DNA from: Perca fluviatilis
Lineage: Eukaryota; Chordata; Actinopteri; Perciformes; Percidae
Reading direction: 5' to 3'
Assembly (NCBI RefSeq): GCF_010015445.1
Contig: NC_053128.1
Span: 5,652,127 to 5,716,126 of the forward strand
Length of the DNA stretch: 64,000 nucleotides
Shown here: positions 53,679 to 64,000 of the stretch, piece after piece
Layout: each line of letters starts with the position of its first letter
Numbering within the stretch: the first letter of the stretch is position 1
Notes under the pieces: generated by a model
Told to the model about the DNA's origin: nothing
Database searches by the model: none
The model's input: only the letters and a program-made list of their open reading frames with translations
Translations under genes and position numbers: made by a program

Positions 53679-54021
53679 GAAAAAGAGTAACCCGGTTAAA
53701 TGGCGCCGGCACTTCAGGATCTAGTCAAGTCTCGGTCAAAGGACACCACAGCTCCCGACATCCTACTAGAAACTGATGCAGGCATGGAGGCCACCCAGCT
53801 CATCGTCCGTTTCTCCACGCTTGCCTCGGTGCCCCCTTTGATGTAGAGATGGTCACAGATATGGTCTTGCTTGTCCATTAGTCGGGATTGTAGCCATAGG
53901 TGGTAGCTGATAGCCAACTTCACCTTTACCTCTGTGTTTACTCTGTTTACATTTAAAAACGTTGACCAGTCAGGCTAGCAGAGTCAGCAGGGGACTGATG
54001 AGTCTCCTTCCCTATTGTGAT

Positions 54022-54205
54022 GAATTCAATTCAATTCAATTGTGTTGTACTGATTGTATTAATTGTGTCCAATCATTACAGAAGTTATCTCGGGACAGAC
54101 AGAGTAGGTCTAGATCACACTATACTTTATAAAGACCCAACAATTACCCTCAACAGCAAGCATTTGGTTGTGACAGTGGGAGGTGGCGAGGAAAAACTTT
54201 CATTT
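54022..54205 (-). repeat. LINE-type 3' tail repeat
   Basis: It begins with (AATTC)n and contains AGAGTAGGTCTAGATCACAC, then GGTGGCGAGGAAAAACTTTC. It is related to 15235-15330 and 21715-21832. Confidence 0.6.
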
Positions 54206-54330
54206 TAACAATCAGAAACCTTAAGCAGACCCTGGCTTTTGGTGGGAAGCTAAGTTAGTAACATGCATTAATGGGACATGAATGCACACAGATGGAGAGA
54301 GAGAGGAGCGCAGTGTGTATAGCATCGTAG

Positions 54331-55258
54331 TCTCGCATTGCCAGACCTACCTCCACAGCGCTGCGGAGGAGGGTCTGGCTAGTACACACAGTATTCCGGG
54401 ATGGGAGAAAAACGTGCTCTGGTTTATTGGCATTTCTTTAAAGGTTCTATGACATGCTGCTCTTTGGATGCTTTTTTATAGGCCTTAGTGTTCCCTAATA
54501 CTGTATCTTAAGTCTCTTTCCCGAAATTCAGCCTTGGTGCAGAATTACAGCCACTAAAGTCCCACAATGAGCTTTCCTTAGGATGTGCCATTTCTGTGTC
54601 TGTAGCTTTAAATGCTATTGATGAGAAGAGAGGGAGGGTCAAGGTGGAGGTTGGGGGTGTAGCCTTGACCAACTGCGGGCCAAAAATGCTCTGGGCGGGC
54701 AAAGCAGAGAAAGGGGGAGGTAACCTTGCCCCTTATGATGTCATAAGGGGGAAATTCCAGATTCGCCCATCTGAGCTTACTTTTTCTTAAAGGTGGAGCA
54801 GGATACCCAGGGCTTGGATTACACCTATCACCATTTCTAGCTACTTGGGGACCATAGGCAGGCTAGGGGAACTCATATTAATGTTGAAAAACCTCATAAA
54901 GTGAAATTTTTATGCCATGGCACCTTTAAGCCATTCACAATCATCATGGGCTCCGCACGGAGCTGCTGCAAAATAGCCCCTGGAAGGAACTCGTTTTTGT
55001 GGAACGTGTACATTCAAAAGTTGTTTAAGTAGTGCAAGCAAAAAATCAGATTGGACAGATAGTCTAGCTAGCTGTCTGGATTTACCCTGCAGAGATCTGA
55101 GGAGCAGTTAACCATAGTCCTCATAAATTGACCAGAGTTTAAAATTCCAACACAAAGAAAGCGGAAGGAAATGGACATCGGCGAAAAGACATGCATCTGG
55201 CAGAATTTCCTGCGGCACCAGAGCAATCCCAAAATTTGAACGTCGTGGATATAGACTA
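54331..55258. repeat. dispersed repeat, interrupted copy
   Basis: It has the same ends as 32238-32655 (GCATTGCCAGACCTACCT to GTGGATATAGACTA). It is split at a TTAA by the element 54442-54925. Confidence 0.8.
54442..54925. mobile_element. TTAA-flanked transposon, uninterrupted copy
   Basis: It is the relative of 26038-31421 in opposite orientation. The ends are AGGTTCTATGACATG and CATGGCACCT, with TTAA at 54438-54441 and 54926-54929. The middle reads straight through the point where the other copy carries the 4.86-kb insert. The host repeat's intact target is at 32346-32349. Confidence 0.9.
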
Positions 55259-55899
55259 ATAGCAGCGTAACTAAGGGCTGGTCCAAGGCAAACCCAGGGC
55301 TCTAGAGTGCGACTAAGATTTTTCCTAGGTCGCACCGGTGCACCTAACGTCCTCGCATCCGCTACCTCTCCACGAACGAAGCGATGTCGTTTATATCGAT
55401 ATGGTTTAATGTTGCGTTACATGACCCATTCCTTCTGTAAAGTTATGCCTGTGTTTCGATCTCTCCGCGCAGCACCGCCCCCATTCACTCACACCCAAAC
55501 TGCTGACATTTGTCTACAGTTTTAATTGTTATTAACATATCTGTGTATTGTTAAGTATGAGAGGGAAACCTGTATTGGTACCAGTGTTTCCGCTGGTAAC
55601 TCTCTGTTATTGCAGCCGCCACGGCGAAAAACACATTAGAAGTTATTAAATGCAACTAACTTCAGTTCGTTGAGTAATAGCGTGTAAGACGGAGCCTGCT
55701 CGATCATAGTTCATAAAAATGCAGCGCAGTGACGATACAGACATTTCATAGCCTACACAAGACGTGTGTAACGCCGCTGACCCGCCAAAGCGCATTCGAC
55801 CCGTGCTGGATCCATTCATAATGAGTCAGCCGTCACTCTGTGAGTAGTATATGCTTCAGTCCATCACACTCCCCCTCTCTTCCTCTGTCTCCCTATGTC
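55259..55899. other. intronic DNA, nothing recognised
   Basis: No bounded element is found. GGTCGCACCGGTGCACC at about 55328 recurs in inverted, looser form at about 56385-56430, so the stretch may be part of another decayed inverted-repeat element. Confidence 0.35.
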
Positions 55900-56050
55900 T
55901 TTCGTTTTTTTTTTTTTTTTTTTAATTTTAAGATTTTGGCCTGAAGCTGAAGACATGAAAGGGGAGAGAGAGGGGGGAATGACATGTAGGAAAGGGCAGC
56001 AGGTCGGAGTCGAACCTCTATATTTACCAACTGAGCTATCCGGGCGTCCT
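55900..56050 (-). mobile_element. tRNA-derived SINE, reverse copy
   Basis: On the minus strand an A-box GGATAGCTCAGTTGG (inverse of 56027-56041) and a B-box GGTTCGACTCC (inverse of 56006-56016) are followed by the same body as 32007-32176 and an A-rich tail (the T run at 55907-55922). Confidence 0.75.
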
Positions 56051-57374
56051 CTTTCTCTTTTCATCTGTTATTGTCGTTGAAAACAATATATCTCAGAGAT
56101 ATATATATATATACTGTATATATATATATTTTTTATATATCCTAGGCTATTTATTTCAGATAACTTTCATTTACATATGTTGCAGCTGTATATTTTCAAA
56201 CTGGTAAAGGAAACCTTGTCTTTGCATTTTATTTTAATCACAATCTGTTTTAATAAAAAAGCTTGTGAAAAGTGGCTTTGACTTAAAACTGAACATGTAG
56301 CCCACTTTGTAAAAAAATACAGAGCTATATATCATGTATTGCCAGTCAGCTAATGGCGACGCAAGGACAAATTTGGGTGCACCTACATTTTGTGCTGGTG
56401 CACCTAAATAAAAAAGTTAGGTGCACCAGTGCAACCAAGGCAAAAAGTTAATCTGAGCCAGCCCTAACTATAGGCTTTCAAAGAGAAGCGTTTTAAGCTT
56501 ACTCTTAATTGTGGAGAAGGTGTCTGCCTCCTGAACCGAATTATGAGCGACTCATGTTCATGAGATAGCTGCAGGGATGGTCTTACTAGCTGGAGCTTAC
56601 AGTGTTTACTCTGATGTTTGTATTTGAAAACTTGAGCCAGCTGGCTAGCTATATAGGCTAGCATAGTAGGCAGGAGGTTAGCACAATCGGCAGGAGACTG
56701 GCAAGTTGATTTCCCGATTCTAATGTGGATCCTGATGAGGGACTCATAGTCACATGCTATTACTTCTAGATTGATAATGTAGCATGTGTTTGGGATCCTG
56801 TCAGGAACAATCAAACGTAAGCAAAGAGCAAAGGCCTAAAGCAGACTTTACCTTGCTAAAGCATTGTGTTAAAATGTTAACATAAATAAAATGATGAATA
56901 AAAATACCAAAATAAAAGCCGGTTATTTCTTTTAAAACTGAAGAATAAGCCACAGACATAATGTATTCACAGTAAACAACTGTTTCCGTAAATGCCACAC
57001 TATTTATACACATATTTTGTGTTGCCCTTTAGTACCACTCAACCTCTGAAAACAGTTGTATAATGTCATCTGTTTCTCTGCCTGTGAAGGAGTTTGGTCA
57101 GTTCTGAGTAAATAACATTGATGATGTCATAGTAATGTCATCAGGGTTATCTCAGATTTGGTTTGGAGACAAATTTATATTAAAACGCCGCCATTAAAAT
57201 GTGTGGTTTGAAAGACACGGGTGTTTTCCAGTTAGGGAGGGTCCAAAAAGATACATTATGGGAAATGTAGGATTCCTTTTTTAGAGCTTGACCCATACTA
57301 GAGATGAAAAGTCAAGATATCTCAGCCTCTGTTGCTTCGAAAACATTTTTTAATCTGTGTAATGTGTGAGTCTT
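56051..57374. other. intronic DNA, little recognised
   Basis: A short (TA)n lies at 56099-56130. Minus-strand frames at 56464-56814 and 56801-57013 show no domain. Confidence 0.4.
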
Positions 57375-57484
57375 GGGGACTTTCACACCTGAAAGTCCCA
57401 ACCAAGGTCCAGACCAAGGTTTATCTTTTTGTTTCATTATATACATTTGTATCACAATGCAGTTATGCAAGCGCACTAAAGAAC

Positions 57485-58209
57485 TAGAGATGCATCGATT
57501 ACAACTTTCTAGGCCGATTCCGATTTTCTTTGAGTTAGGCCAGCCGATACCGATTTTAGCCGATTCCGATTTCATTTTTTCTAACCACTTTACAGCACAC
57601 ACAAATATTTATTTTCTATCTTATCTTTAATAGAACATTTTGCACAGAACATAGACATTTTTTTGAACAGATAATGGATCACTATACAATACTATATATA
57701 CAGAACTATATAAATTACTCCTGGTGTGGGAAATTCACACACATCTGAAGTGCAATGTTAGAAACATTTCCTTCTTTTCACATCCAATATCCAACTAAAA
57801 AAATTGATTTTGGTTTTTGGTGTCCTCCCCCCACGCCCTACTTTTTCCTTGCAGGTGTTGCATATTGCAAACTTGTTATCTTCTGCACACACGCTGAAGA
57901 ATTTCCAAACAGCTGACATGTTGCAGGTTAATTCACGAGGTTCCCTACATGTGGGAGAATAGCGCTTCACACCGTGAGCGGGTAAGCGCTACACACGGCG
58001 GAAAAAGTTGAGAGAAAGGAAAAAGAGACTGTGCTGTCGCGTCCGTGTGTGCGTGCGTCCCTGAGAACTGTAACTCGTTGTCAGTCAATTGTAGCGTTGA
58101 CCGGCATGAAATCGGCATATGTCAGACTGACCTGCCGGTCGCTGGTCATGGCCGAGCATGTGAAAACCGGCCAATTCCGGTCACCGACTGGTCTATCGTT
58201 GCATCTATA
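57485..58209. mobile_element. 725-bp non-autonomous hAT element
   Basis: The ends TAGAGATGCATCGATTAC and ATCGTTGCATCTATA are inverted repeats, and GCCGAT motifs repeat within. The 8-bp flanks TAAAGAAC at 57477-57484 and 58210-58217 are identical. It carries a BED zinc-finger scrap on the minus strand. Confidence 0.9.
57758..57970 (-). pseudogene. BED zinc-finger fragment of a hAT transposase
   Basis: The frame has SAVWKFFSVCAEDNKFAICN, then TCKEKVGRGGRTPKTK. The aromatic W-x-F-F start and the C-x-x-C pair (CNTC) are the first half of a BED finger, the DNA-binding domain at the N terminus of many hAT transposases. The second half with its histidines and the catalytic domain are absent. Confidence 0.65.
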
Positions 58210-58875
58210 TAAAGAACTATACCTGAAAAAACTACGTCCTGTCGTCATCACATACGTAAGCTGTGTCTGCCAACAGTTGTAATTGATTGGTTTGTAGACG
58301 GGCTTCCTTGTCCTCTTGTATTCTGTCTGTTTCTGAGTTTTTTCCCCGTGCTACCAACGCTCTTTTTGTTTTGTCACGTTGTTGAAAAGCAAGGCACGGG
58401 AACTTTACTTGGGGTTTGAAGAGCTGCAGCATTTATTCAGAGACAAACTGAAACCTACACTGTGGCAGCTGTCTGCTGAGCGCATTCATCGTCACTCTCT
58501 CTCTCATGTACAAACTAAGCACTGAGCTATTTCTTAAGGAACTTCCCATGTCTTATAACACAAACATAGCCTGCCCGAGCTTCCTGTATTTGGTCCAAAA
58601 GTCCAAACCATCCAAAAAATGCTTTCACAACAGAAACGAACCGGACCATGGCTCAGCTTCATCTGGACCGAGACTACCTCTTTTGGTCGGATCAAATTTG
58701 GGCTGTTTGTTGACCGTGCATGGTCTGGACCAAAGGTTTCACACCTGTAATTTTGGTTCGGATCAAACTGAAAAGTCCGAAAGTCCGGACCAAACAAAGT
58801 AGGTGTGAAAGCCCCCTTACTGGAAGTGGGTTACAAAAGTAACTTGATACCCATTGAAATTACAATCTTAATATT

Positions 58876-59245
58876 CAGTCCCTCCAGTATTTCGCGGCCT
58901 TTTTTTGAGATTGTTGCGGCCCAAAATGCCTGCTTTTGTAAAAAATTCTGATAAAAGTTGCGATGTCTTTTGTATGTTTGTTGCAATGAAGTTGCGGGAG
59001 ACAGTGAAAGTTAAAAAAATAAAAAGGAAACTTGTTTTGGGGAGAATAAAATTACTCTGGGCTGAGATTTCCTATTAACCTTACAAAAAAAGCTGTTGGT
59101 AATGTTGGTATAATGTAAAAATGGCTGGTGGATTTAAGACAAAAAAATAATAATTTATTGAATGAATCAAATTTGAACATATGTGTCAGTGGCTTGTTGA
59201 TCTTTACATTGTTAGTTCATTTCATACATACATTCATCATACTTA
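58876..59245. mobile_element. CAGTCCCTCCAG-family element, left part of a multiply split copy
   Basis: It starts CAGTCCCTCCAGTATTTCGC and follows 16917-17763 closely. The copy resumes at about 60873-60932, after the Tc1 insertion, and for a few bases (CTGCATCCACC) at 63622-63632, after the foldback insertion. Its right end is lost. Confidence 0.8.
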
Positions 59246-60870
59246 CAGTGCCTTGCAAAAGTATTCGGCCCCCTTGAACGTTTCGACCTTTTGCCACATT
59301 TCAGGCCTCAAACATAAAGATATAAAACTGTAATTTTTGTGAAGAATCAACAACAAGTGGGTCCCAATTATGAAGTGGAACGAAATTCATTGGCTATTTC
59401 AAACTTTTTTAACAAATAAAAAACTGAAAAAGTGGGCGTGCAAAATTATTCAGCCCCTTTACTTTCAGTGCAGCAAACTCTCTCCAGAAGTTCAGTGAGG
59501 ATCTCTGAATGATCCAATGTTGACCTAAATGACTAATGATGATAAATAGAATCCAGCTGTGTGTAATCAAGTCTCCGTATAAATGCACCTGCTCTGTGAT
59601 AGTCTCAGAGGTCCGTGTAAAGCGCCGAGAGCATCATGAAGAACAAGGAACACACCAGGCAGGTCCGAGATACTGTTGTGGGAGAAGTTTAAAGCCGGAT
59701 TTGGATACAAAAGATTTCCCAAGCTTTAAACATCCCAAGGAGCACTGTGCAAGCGCTAATATTGAAATGGAAGGAGTATCAGACCACTACAAATCTACGA
59801 AGACCCGGCCATCCCTCTAAACTTTCAGCTCATACAATGAGAAGACTGATCAGAGATGCAGCCAAGAGGCCCATGATCACTCTGGATGAACTGCAGAGAT
59901 CTACAGCTGAGCTGGGAGACTCTGTCCATAGGACAACAATCAGTCGTATACTGCACAAATCTGGCCTTTATGGAAGAGTGGCAAGAAGAAAGCCATTTCT
60001 TAAAGATATCCATAAAAGGTGTCGTTTAAAGTTTGCCAAAAGCCACCTGGGAGACACACCAAACATGTGGAAGAAGGTGCTGTGGTCAGATGAAACCAAA
60101 ATCGAACTTTTTGGCAACAATGCAAAACGTTATGTTTGGCGAAAAGCAACACAGCTCATCACCCTGAACACACCATCCCCACTGTCAAACATGGTGGTGG
60201 CAGCATCATGGTTTGGGCCTGCTTTTCTTCAGCAGGGACAGGGAAGATGGTTAAAATTGATGGTAAGATGGATGGAGCCAAATACAGGACCATTCTGGAA
60301 GAAAACCTGATGGAGTCTGCAAAAGACCTGAGACTGGGACGGAGATTTGTCTTCCAACAAGACAATGATCCAAAACATAAAGCAAAATCTACAATGGAAT
60401 GGTTCACAAATAAACATATCCAGGTGTTAGAATGGCCAAGTCAAAGTCCAGACCTGAATCCAATCGAGAATCTGTGGAAAGAACGTAAAACTGCTGTTCA
60501 CAAACGCTCTCCATCCAACCTCACTGAGCTCGAGCTGTTTTGCAAGGAGGAATGGGCAAAAATGTCAGTCTCGATGTGCAAAACTGATAGAGACATACCA
60601 AGCGGACTTACAGCTGTAATCGCAGCAAAAGGTGGCGCTACAAAGTATTAACTTAAGGGGGCTGAATAATTTTGTCCCGCCCAATATTTCAGTTTTTATT
60701 TGTTTAAAAGGTTTGAAATATCCAATAAATTTCGTTCCACTTCATGATTGTGTCCCACTTGTTGTTGATTCTTCACAAAAAATTACAGTTTTATATCTTT
60801 ATGTTTGAGGCCTGAAATGTGGCAAAAGGTCGAAAAGTTCAAGGGGGCCGAATACTTTCGCAAGGCACTG
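59246..60870 (+). mobile_element. Tc1-like transposon
   Basis: The ends CAGTGCCTTGCAAAAGTATT and inverse GCAAGGCACTG flank a long inverted terminal repeat that runs over the first and last 200 or so bases (GTTGTTGATTCTTCAC is mirrored). TA lies at 59244-59245 and 60871-60872. The undisturbed site can be read in the sister element at about 17353 (ACTTACAATAATGAG). Confidence 0.93.
59636..60651 (+). pseudogene. Tc1-type DD34E transposase, frameshifted
   Basis: The frame starts MKNKEHTRQVRDTVV, hits a stop after GEV and recovers the same frame by about 59700, so an insertion and a deletion compensate. The helix-turn-helix part follows (ALNIPRSTVQ, RRPGHPSKLS), then LWSDETK with the first catalytic Asp. 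A one-base loss near 60141 shifts to the frame with HGGGSIMVWACFSSAGTG, FQQDNDPKH (second Asp) and SPDLNPIENLW (Glu). Exactly 34 residues separate the second Asp from the Glu. All three catalytic residues are kept but no single frame spans them. Confidence 0.92.
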
Positions 60871-60932
60871 TACATTAATGAGCGTAGCTGTCCTCAATTT
60901 AGGTCATCGTGTCGTCTCATCTCCTGTTTTTC

Positions 60933-63615
60933 TATGGAGCCAGGACAGTGACAGTAACCTGTAGTATTGAAAATAAAAATTGGCATTGAAACAACAAATA
61001 TTGGAACTGAAAAATTTTGAACTGAAATATAAAACACAAACATCAAAAAGTAATAATCTCACAATGCTATTATTTTATTTCACTTTGACATATTTTTGCA
61101 TTATGATAGGTTTTTCAATGCCAATCTACATTTTTTCTTGATGTCTGACTTTTTTCAGTGACAGTTTTTTTTTTTACGCTGTCAGGATTTTTACAATGTC
61201 ACTGGTTTTCAGTTTCAACTTTCTGTCACTGTTTTGGCGTAGGGAGGAGGGGCCTGAGGGGAGGGTCAAAGGGGCGTGGTGTACAGGTAATTTGCATAGG
61301 CTACTGGGAGAGACCGCAGCTCCACAGGCATCCTCACAGATTACCCATATCTGCAATGGCTTCCACAAGTTCACCTGGAACCTCCAAATCTCAAGTAAGT
61401 CTGTTTATTTCTGCCATTTCTTTTCACGTAGAAGCAGGCTGGTTTAGTGTTAACTTTAAATGTAGGCCTAAGCTGTGGCAGAGGTTAGAACTGTTCTCTT
61501 AATACATCCATGCTTAGCACACGTCAGCTAACTTGTGGCTAATTGTAGCTAAGTCTCCCGCCAGGGATGTCAATCTATCTTCTATAATCTAGTATTTATA
61601 ATAACAGTAATTCCTGTCCTTTAGGAGTCCTAAGGCCAGTGTTACTGCTGGTGCACGAGGCTTGACTCGCTTGCATCTCTCAGCTCCGTCATGGATGTCT
61701 TAAGAGAACGAGCTCCGCTCTCTCTACCTGCCGCCTGGCACGGAACGCCCCTCCCCCATAACTATCCTCCAATCACAAGTATAGCTGCTGACTGACAGGT
61801 TTCTAGGCAAATCACACAGGCAGAACGCGTTTACTGACATCTCCAACTGGGAAAACAGTTACTGAAAAACTGCCTTAGCTGAACATAAGTTAACATTATC
61901 ATGTAAACAGTCCAGTACAATATTTTATAACTGTTAAACTGATATTATCGGTTAAAGGTTTACTTGGACATACATGTTTAAACTTGCCTGTAAACAAAAA
62001 CTAGTATGTCTGTGGTATTTCTGGCTCAAAGGCATAACCTTTACATTTCTCATCTGATTTCACTAAGTTGTGTATAATTACAGGCACCTTCGACTGGGAG
62101 GCAGCTTACGGAGAGACTGCTGAGAAGGCTTCAGGAAGTTCTGCAACGTCAGCCTGTGGATTTTGACTATTTACACTTACACTGTTTTTAGTCATGAAAT
62201 GGGACTTGTACCCGTTCGCATAGGCCAGTACACATTAACCCTCATATGCATTATCATTGCATTTACTGTAATTTGTTAAGAAATATAGAGTCAAATTCTT
62301 ACTTGAATATATTTATTTGTTATTCACTGAAAAGGTACAGATTTAACTGTTTTGCTGGAGCCCATACTGTAAATGCATGTCATTTCAAAAATTGTTAAGG
62401 ATTAAAATCAGTACTACATATAAAGTAGTAGTGGTATTTGTCATTTTAAAATAACAAACAAAATGTTTTTCCTGTGTTGTCCTGCCATGTTTATGTGTAA
62501 AGAATCACATAGTTCTGCCACAGTCTGCGGCCTCAGAGGGCACTGGATGGGTGGTAAAAGTACTCCACTGGCAGACTCTTCTGTCACGGTCCCCCTCCAA
62601 GAAAAGATCTTGTATATCCTGTAATTGACAAGTAATGTTAAAAGACTGCAGTTGCTTTTAGAATACTTCACAAAACAATTACACTTTTTTTGTAAATAAA
62701 ATGCACACTTTAGGTGTGCATTTAATTTGTTATGCACATATGGCCATAATAAGCATCCAAAACAAAATTGAAAAAAAAGGTTTAATTGAACATTTTGAAG
62801 CTGCACAGGGTCCTGGACAAGTCTGGTAGTGTCAAGGTCCCTCTGGAGGCGTGGTACAAACAGACTGTTATACAGTCTATCGGTACAAATATATAGTGGG
62901 TACAAAATAAATGCAGACTGTTGGAGGGATTTAGCAGGCGACCCTCTTAAAGACTGACACATCAGTGCACTATTAATATCACTTTAAACCCCCAAGTGGG
63001 CTAGCTGATGTGGTATTAGCTAGCGTTAGCGCTTGTTCAACGGGAGACTTAGCTACAATTAGCCACAAGTTAGCTGACGTGTGCTAAGCATGGATGTATT
63101 AAGAGAACAGTTCTAACCTCTGCCACAGCTTAGGCCTACATTTAAAGTTAACACTAAACCAGCCTGCTTCTACGGAGCAGAGATGGAAGAACCATTGCAG
63201 ATATGGGTAATCTGTGAGGATGCCTGTGGAGCCGCGGTCTCTCCCAGTAGCCTATGCAAATTACCTGTACGCACGCCCCTTTGTCCCTCCCCTCAGGGCC
63301 TCCTCCCTCTACGCCAAAACAGTGACAGAAAGTTGAAACTGAAAACAGTGACATGTATTAAAATCCTGACACCGTATAAAAAAACTGTCACTGAAAAAGT
63401 CAGACATCAAGAAAAATTGTAGATTGGCATTGAAAAACCTATCATAATGCAAAAATATGTCAAAGTGAAATAAAATAATAGCATTGTGAGATTATTACTT
63501 TTTGATGTTTGTGTTTTATATTTCAGTTCAAAATTTTTCAGTTCCAATATTTGTTGTTTCAATGCCAATTTTTATTTTCAATACCACAGGTTACTGTCAC
63601 TGTCCTGGCTCCATA
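60933..63615. mobile_element. 2.68-kb foldback transposon with 6-bp target duplication
   Basis: The ends TATGGAGCCAGGACAGTGAC and its exact inverse open inverted arms at 60933-61560 and 63041-63615. The 6-bp flanks TTTTTC at 60927-60932 and 63616-63621 are identical, and the empty site is seen at about 17415-17430. The core of about 1.48 kb has no recognised transposase. Its termini resemble those of the element at 26507-31362. Confidence 0.88.
61356..62191 (+). CDS. possible two-exon 48-aa gene inside the foldback element
   Basis: Exon 61356-61394 encodes MASTSSPGTSKSQ and ends at a strong donor, CAA|GTAAGT. After 689 bases the acceptor TATAATTACAG opens exon 62084-62191, which in phase 0 encodes APSTGRQLTERLLRRLQEVL and ends DFDYLHLHCF with TAG. 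The second exon reads like an amphipathic helix. It may be what is left of the element's own gene. No family is recognised; the join is inference from splice sites and frame. Confidence 0.3.
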
Positions 63616-63636
63616 TTTTTCCTGCATCCACCGTGT

Positions 63637-63663
63637 GTGTTTGTGTGTGTGTTTGTGTGTGTA
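63637..63663. repeat. short (GT)n tract
   Basis: GTGTGTGT with TTTG interruptions. The relic of the CAGTCCCTCCAG element breaks off at this point. Confidence 0.8.
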
Positions 63664-63968
63664 TGCGCGTCAGTCTAAAAAGGAAAAATCATTCTTTGGT
63701 TGAATAACTCCCATCCACACCAAAGCCTTAACTGTGATGTAGGGTCAGAAGTAGATATTGCTTCATTTTAACAAACAACTGTGTTATTCAAAATCAATTC
63801 AGTAACAGTACTTTGTCTCGGCAGAACCCCCCACTGCTGTCTGAGGAATCACACAGTCTTTATTGATTAGAGGAGGCATGTTGTTTCAGTCACGGTATGA
63901 ACAGGCTGAGCCGCTTTGTTTGGATATCTCCGTCTGCAGGATAATGAATTTCAGCTGGAATACCGAAG

Positions 63969-63971
<3 letters not shown>

Positions 63972-64000
<29 letters not shown>
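63972..64000. repeat. (CA)n microsatellite running off the window
   Basis: At least 14 AC units up to the last base. Confidence 0.95.

Larger units (their letters stand above)
57375..58815. mobile_element. DNA transposon with GGGGACTTTCACACCT ends, carrying a hAT insertion
   Basis: The left end GGGGACTTTCACACCT and the right end AGGTGTGAAAGCCCC are inverted repeats. Sub-terminal GGTCCGGACC-type motifs recur near the right end. A 3-bp CTT may be duplicated (57372-57374, 58816-58818). No transposase frame is seen; the superfamily is uncertain. Confidence 0.65.

Noticed and set aside
52620..53724. Plus-strand open frames of 90-176 residues
   Set aside because: They are antisense shadows of the Rex3 element, which is coded on the minus strand.
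62441..62962. 173-residue minus-strand open frame in the second foldback
   Set aside because: No domain, no supporting splice or start context and a low-complexity composition; the plus-strand split frame is the better candidate and even that is weak.

Overview
The window is vertebrate nuclear DNA, almost certainly from a teleost fish. It holds widely spaced split genes with GT-AG introns and a very dense, nested mobile-element load of a typically fish kind: Rex3/RTE, L2 and L1 LINEs, a DIRS1-like retrotransposon, Tc1, hAT, P-like elements and several families flanked by TTAA. No bacterial operons, CRISPR arrays or rRNA genes are seen. I had only the sequence, so family names rest on recognised motifs.

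Three host genes are supported, all on the + strand. (1) 4012-4284 is the last coding exon of an MFSD14 (HIAT1/HIATL1) major-facilitator protein, with its 3'UTR running to a poly(A) signal near 5650. (2) 9565-22828 is a complete seven-exon gene for a predicted 650-residue protein with three tandem MADF (Myb/SANT-like) DNA-binding domains and a C-terminal BESS-like segment. Each domain is split by two phase-1 introns at the same places, so the gene looks like a triplicated exon module. This is the most interesting host gene here. (3) 44061-44219 is the first coding exon of a Shroom-family gene (start of the PDZ domain, closest to SHROOM3). Everything after it to the end of the window would be its first intron.

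The rest is mobile-element stratigraphy. Intron 5 of the triple-MADF gene (14935-21858) carries an antisense L1 fragment, an 847-bp element with 6-bp target duplications and a decayed DIRS1-like element, itself hit by two hAT-type elements with perfect 8-bp target duplications. The intergenic part at 26-31.4 kb is a TTAA-flanked element split by a 4.86-kb foldback element that contains mirrored 20-bp minisatellite arrays; a paralogue at 54442-54925 preserves the empty site. Further on lie an RT scrap, a RecQ-like helicase scrap, several TTAA foldbacks, an L2 LINE (36.5-39.8 kb) and a THAP/P-element-like gene remnant on the minus strand (40.4-42.0 kb). The Shroom intron contains a mariner-like foldback, another TTAA element, a 5'-truncated Rex3 with a 10-bp target duplication, a hAT element inside another transposon, and at 58.9-63.6 kb an element interrupted first by a Tc1 copy and then by a second foldback with termini like the one at 26.5 kb.

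Most element boundaries below were set by matching terminal repeats plus identical flanking duplications that can be read directly in the sequence.
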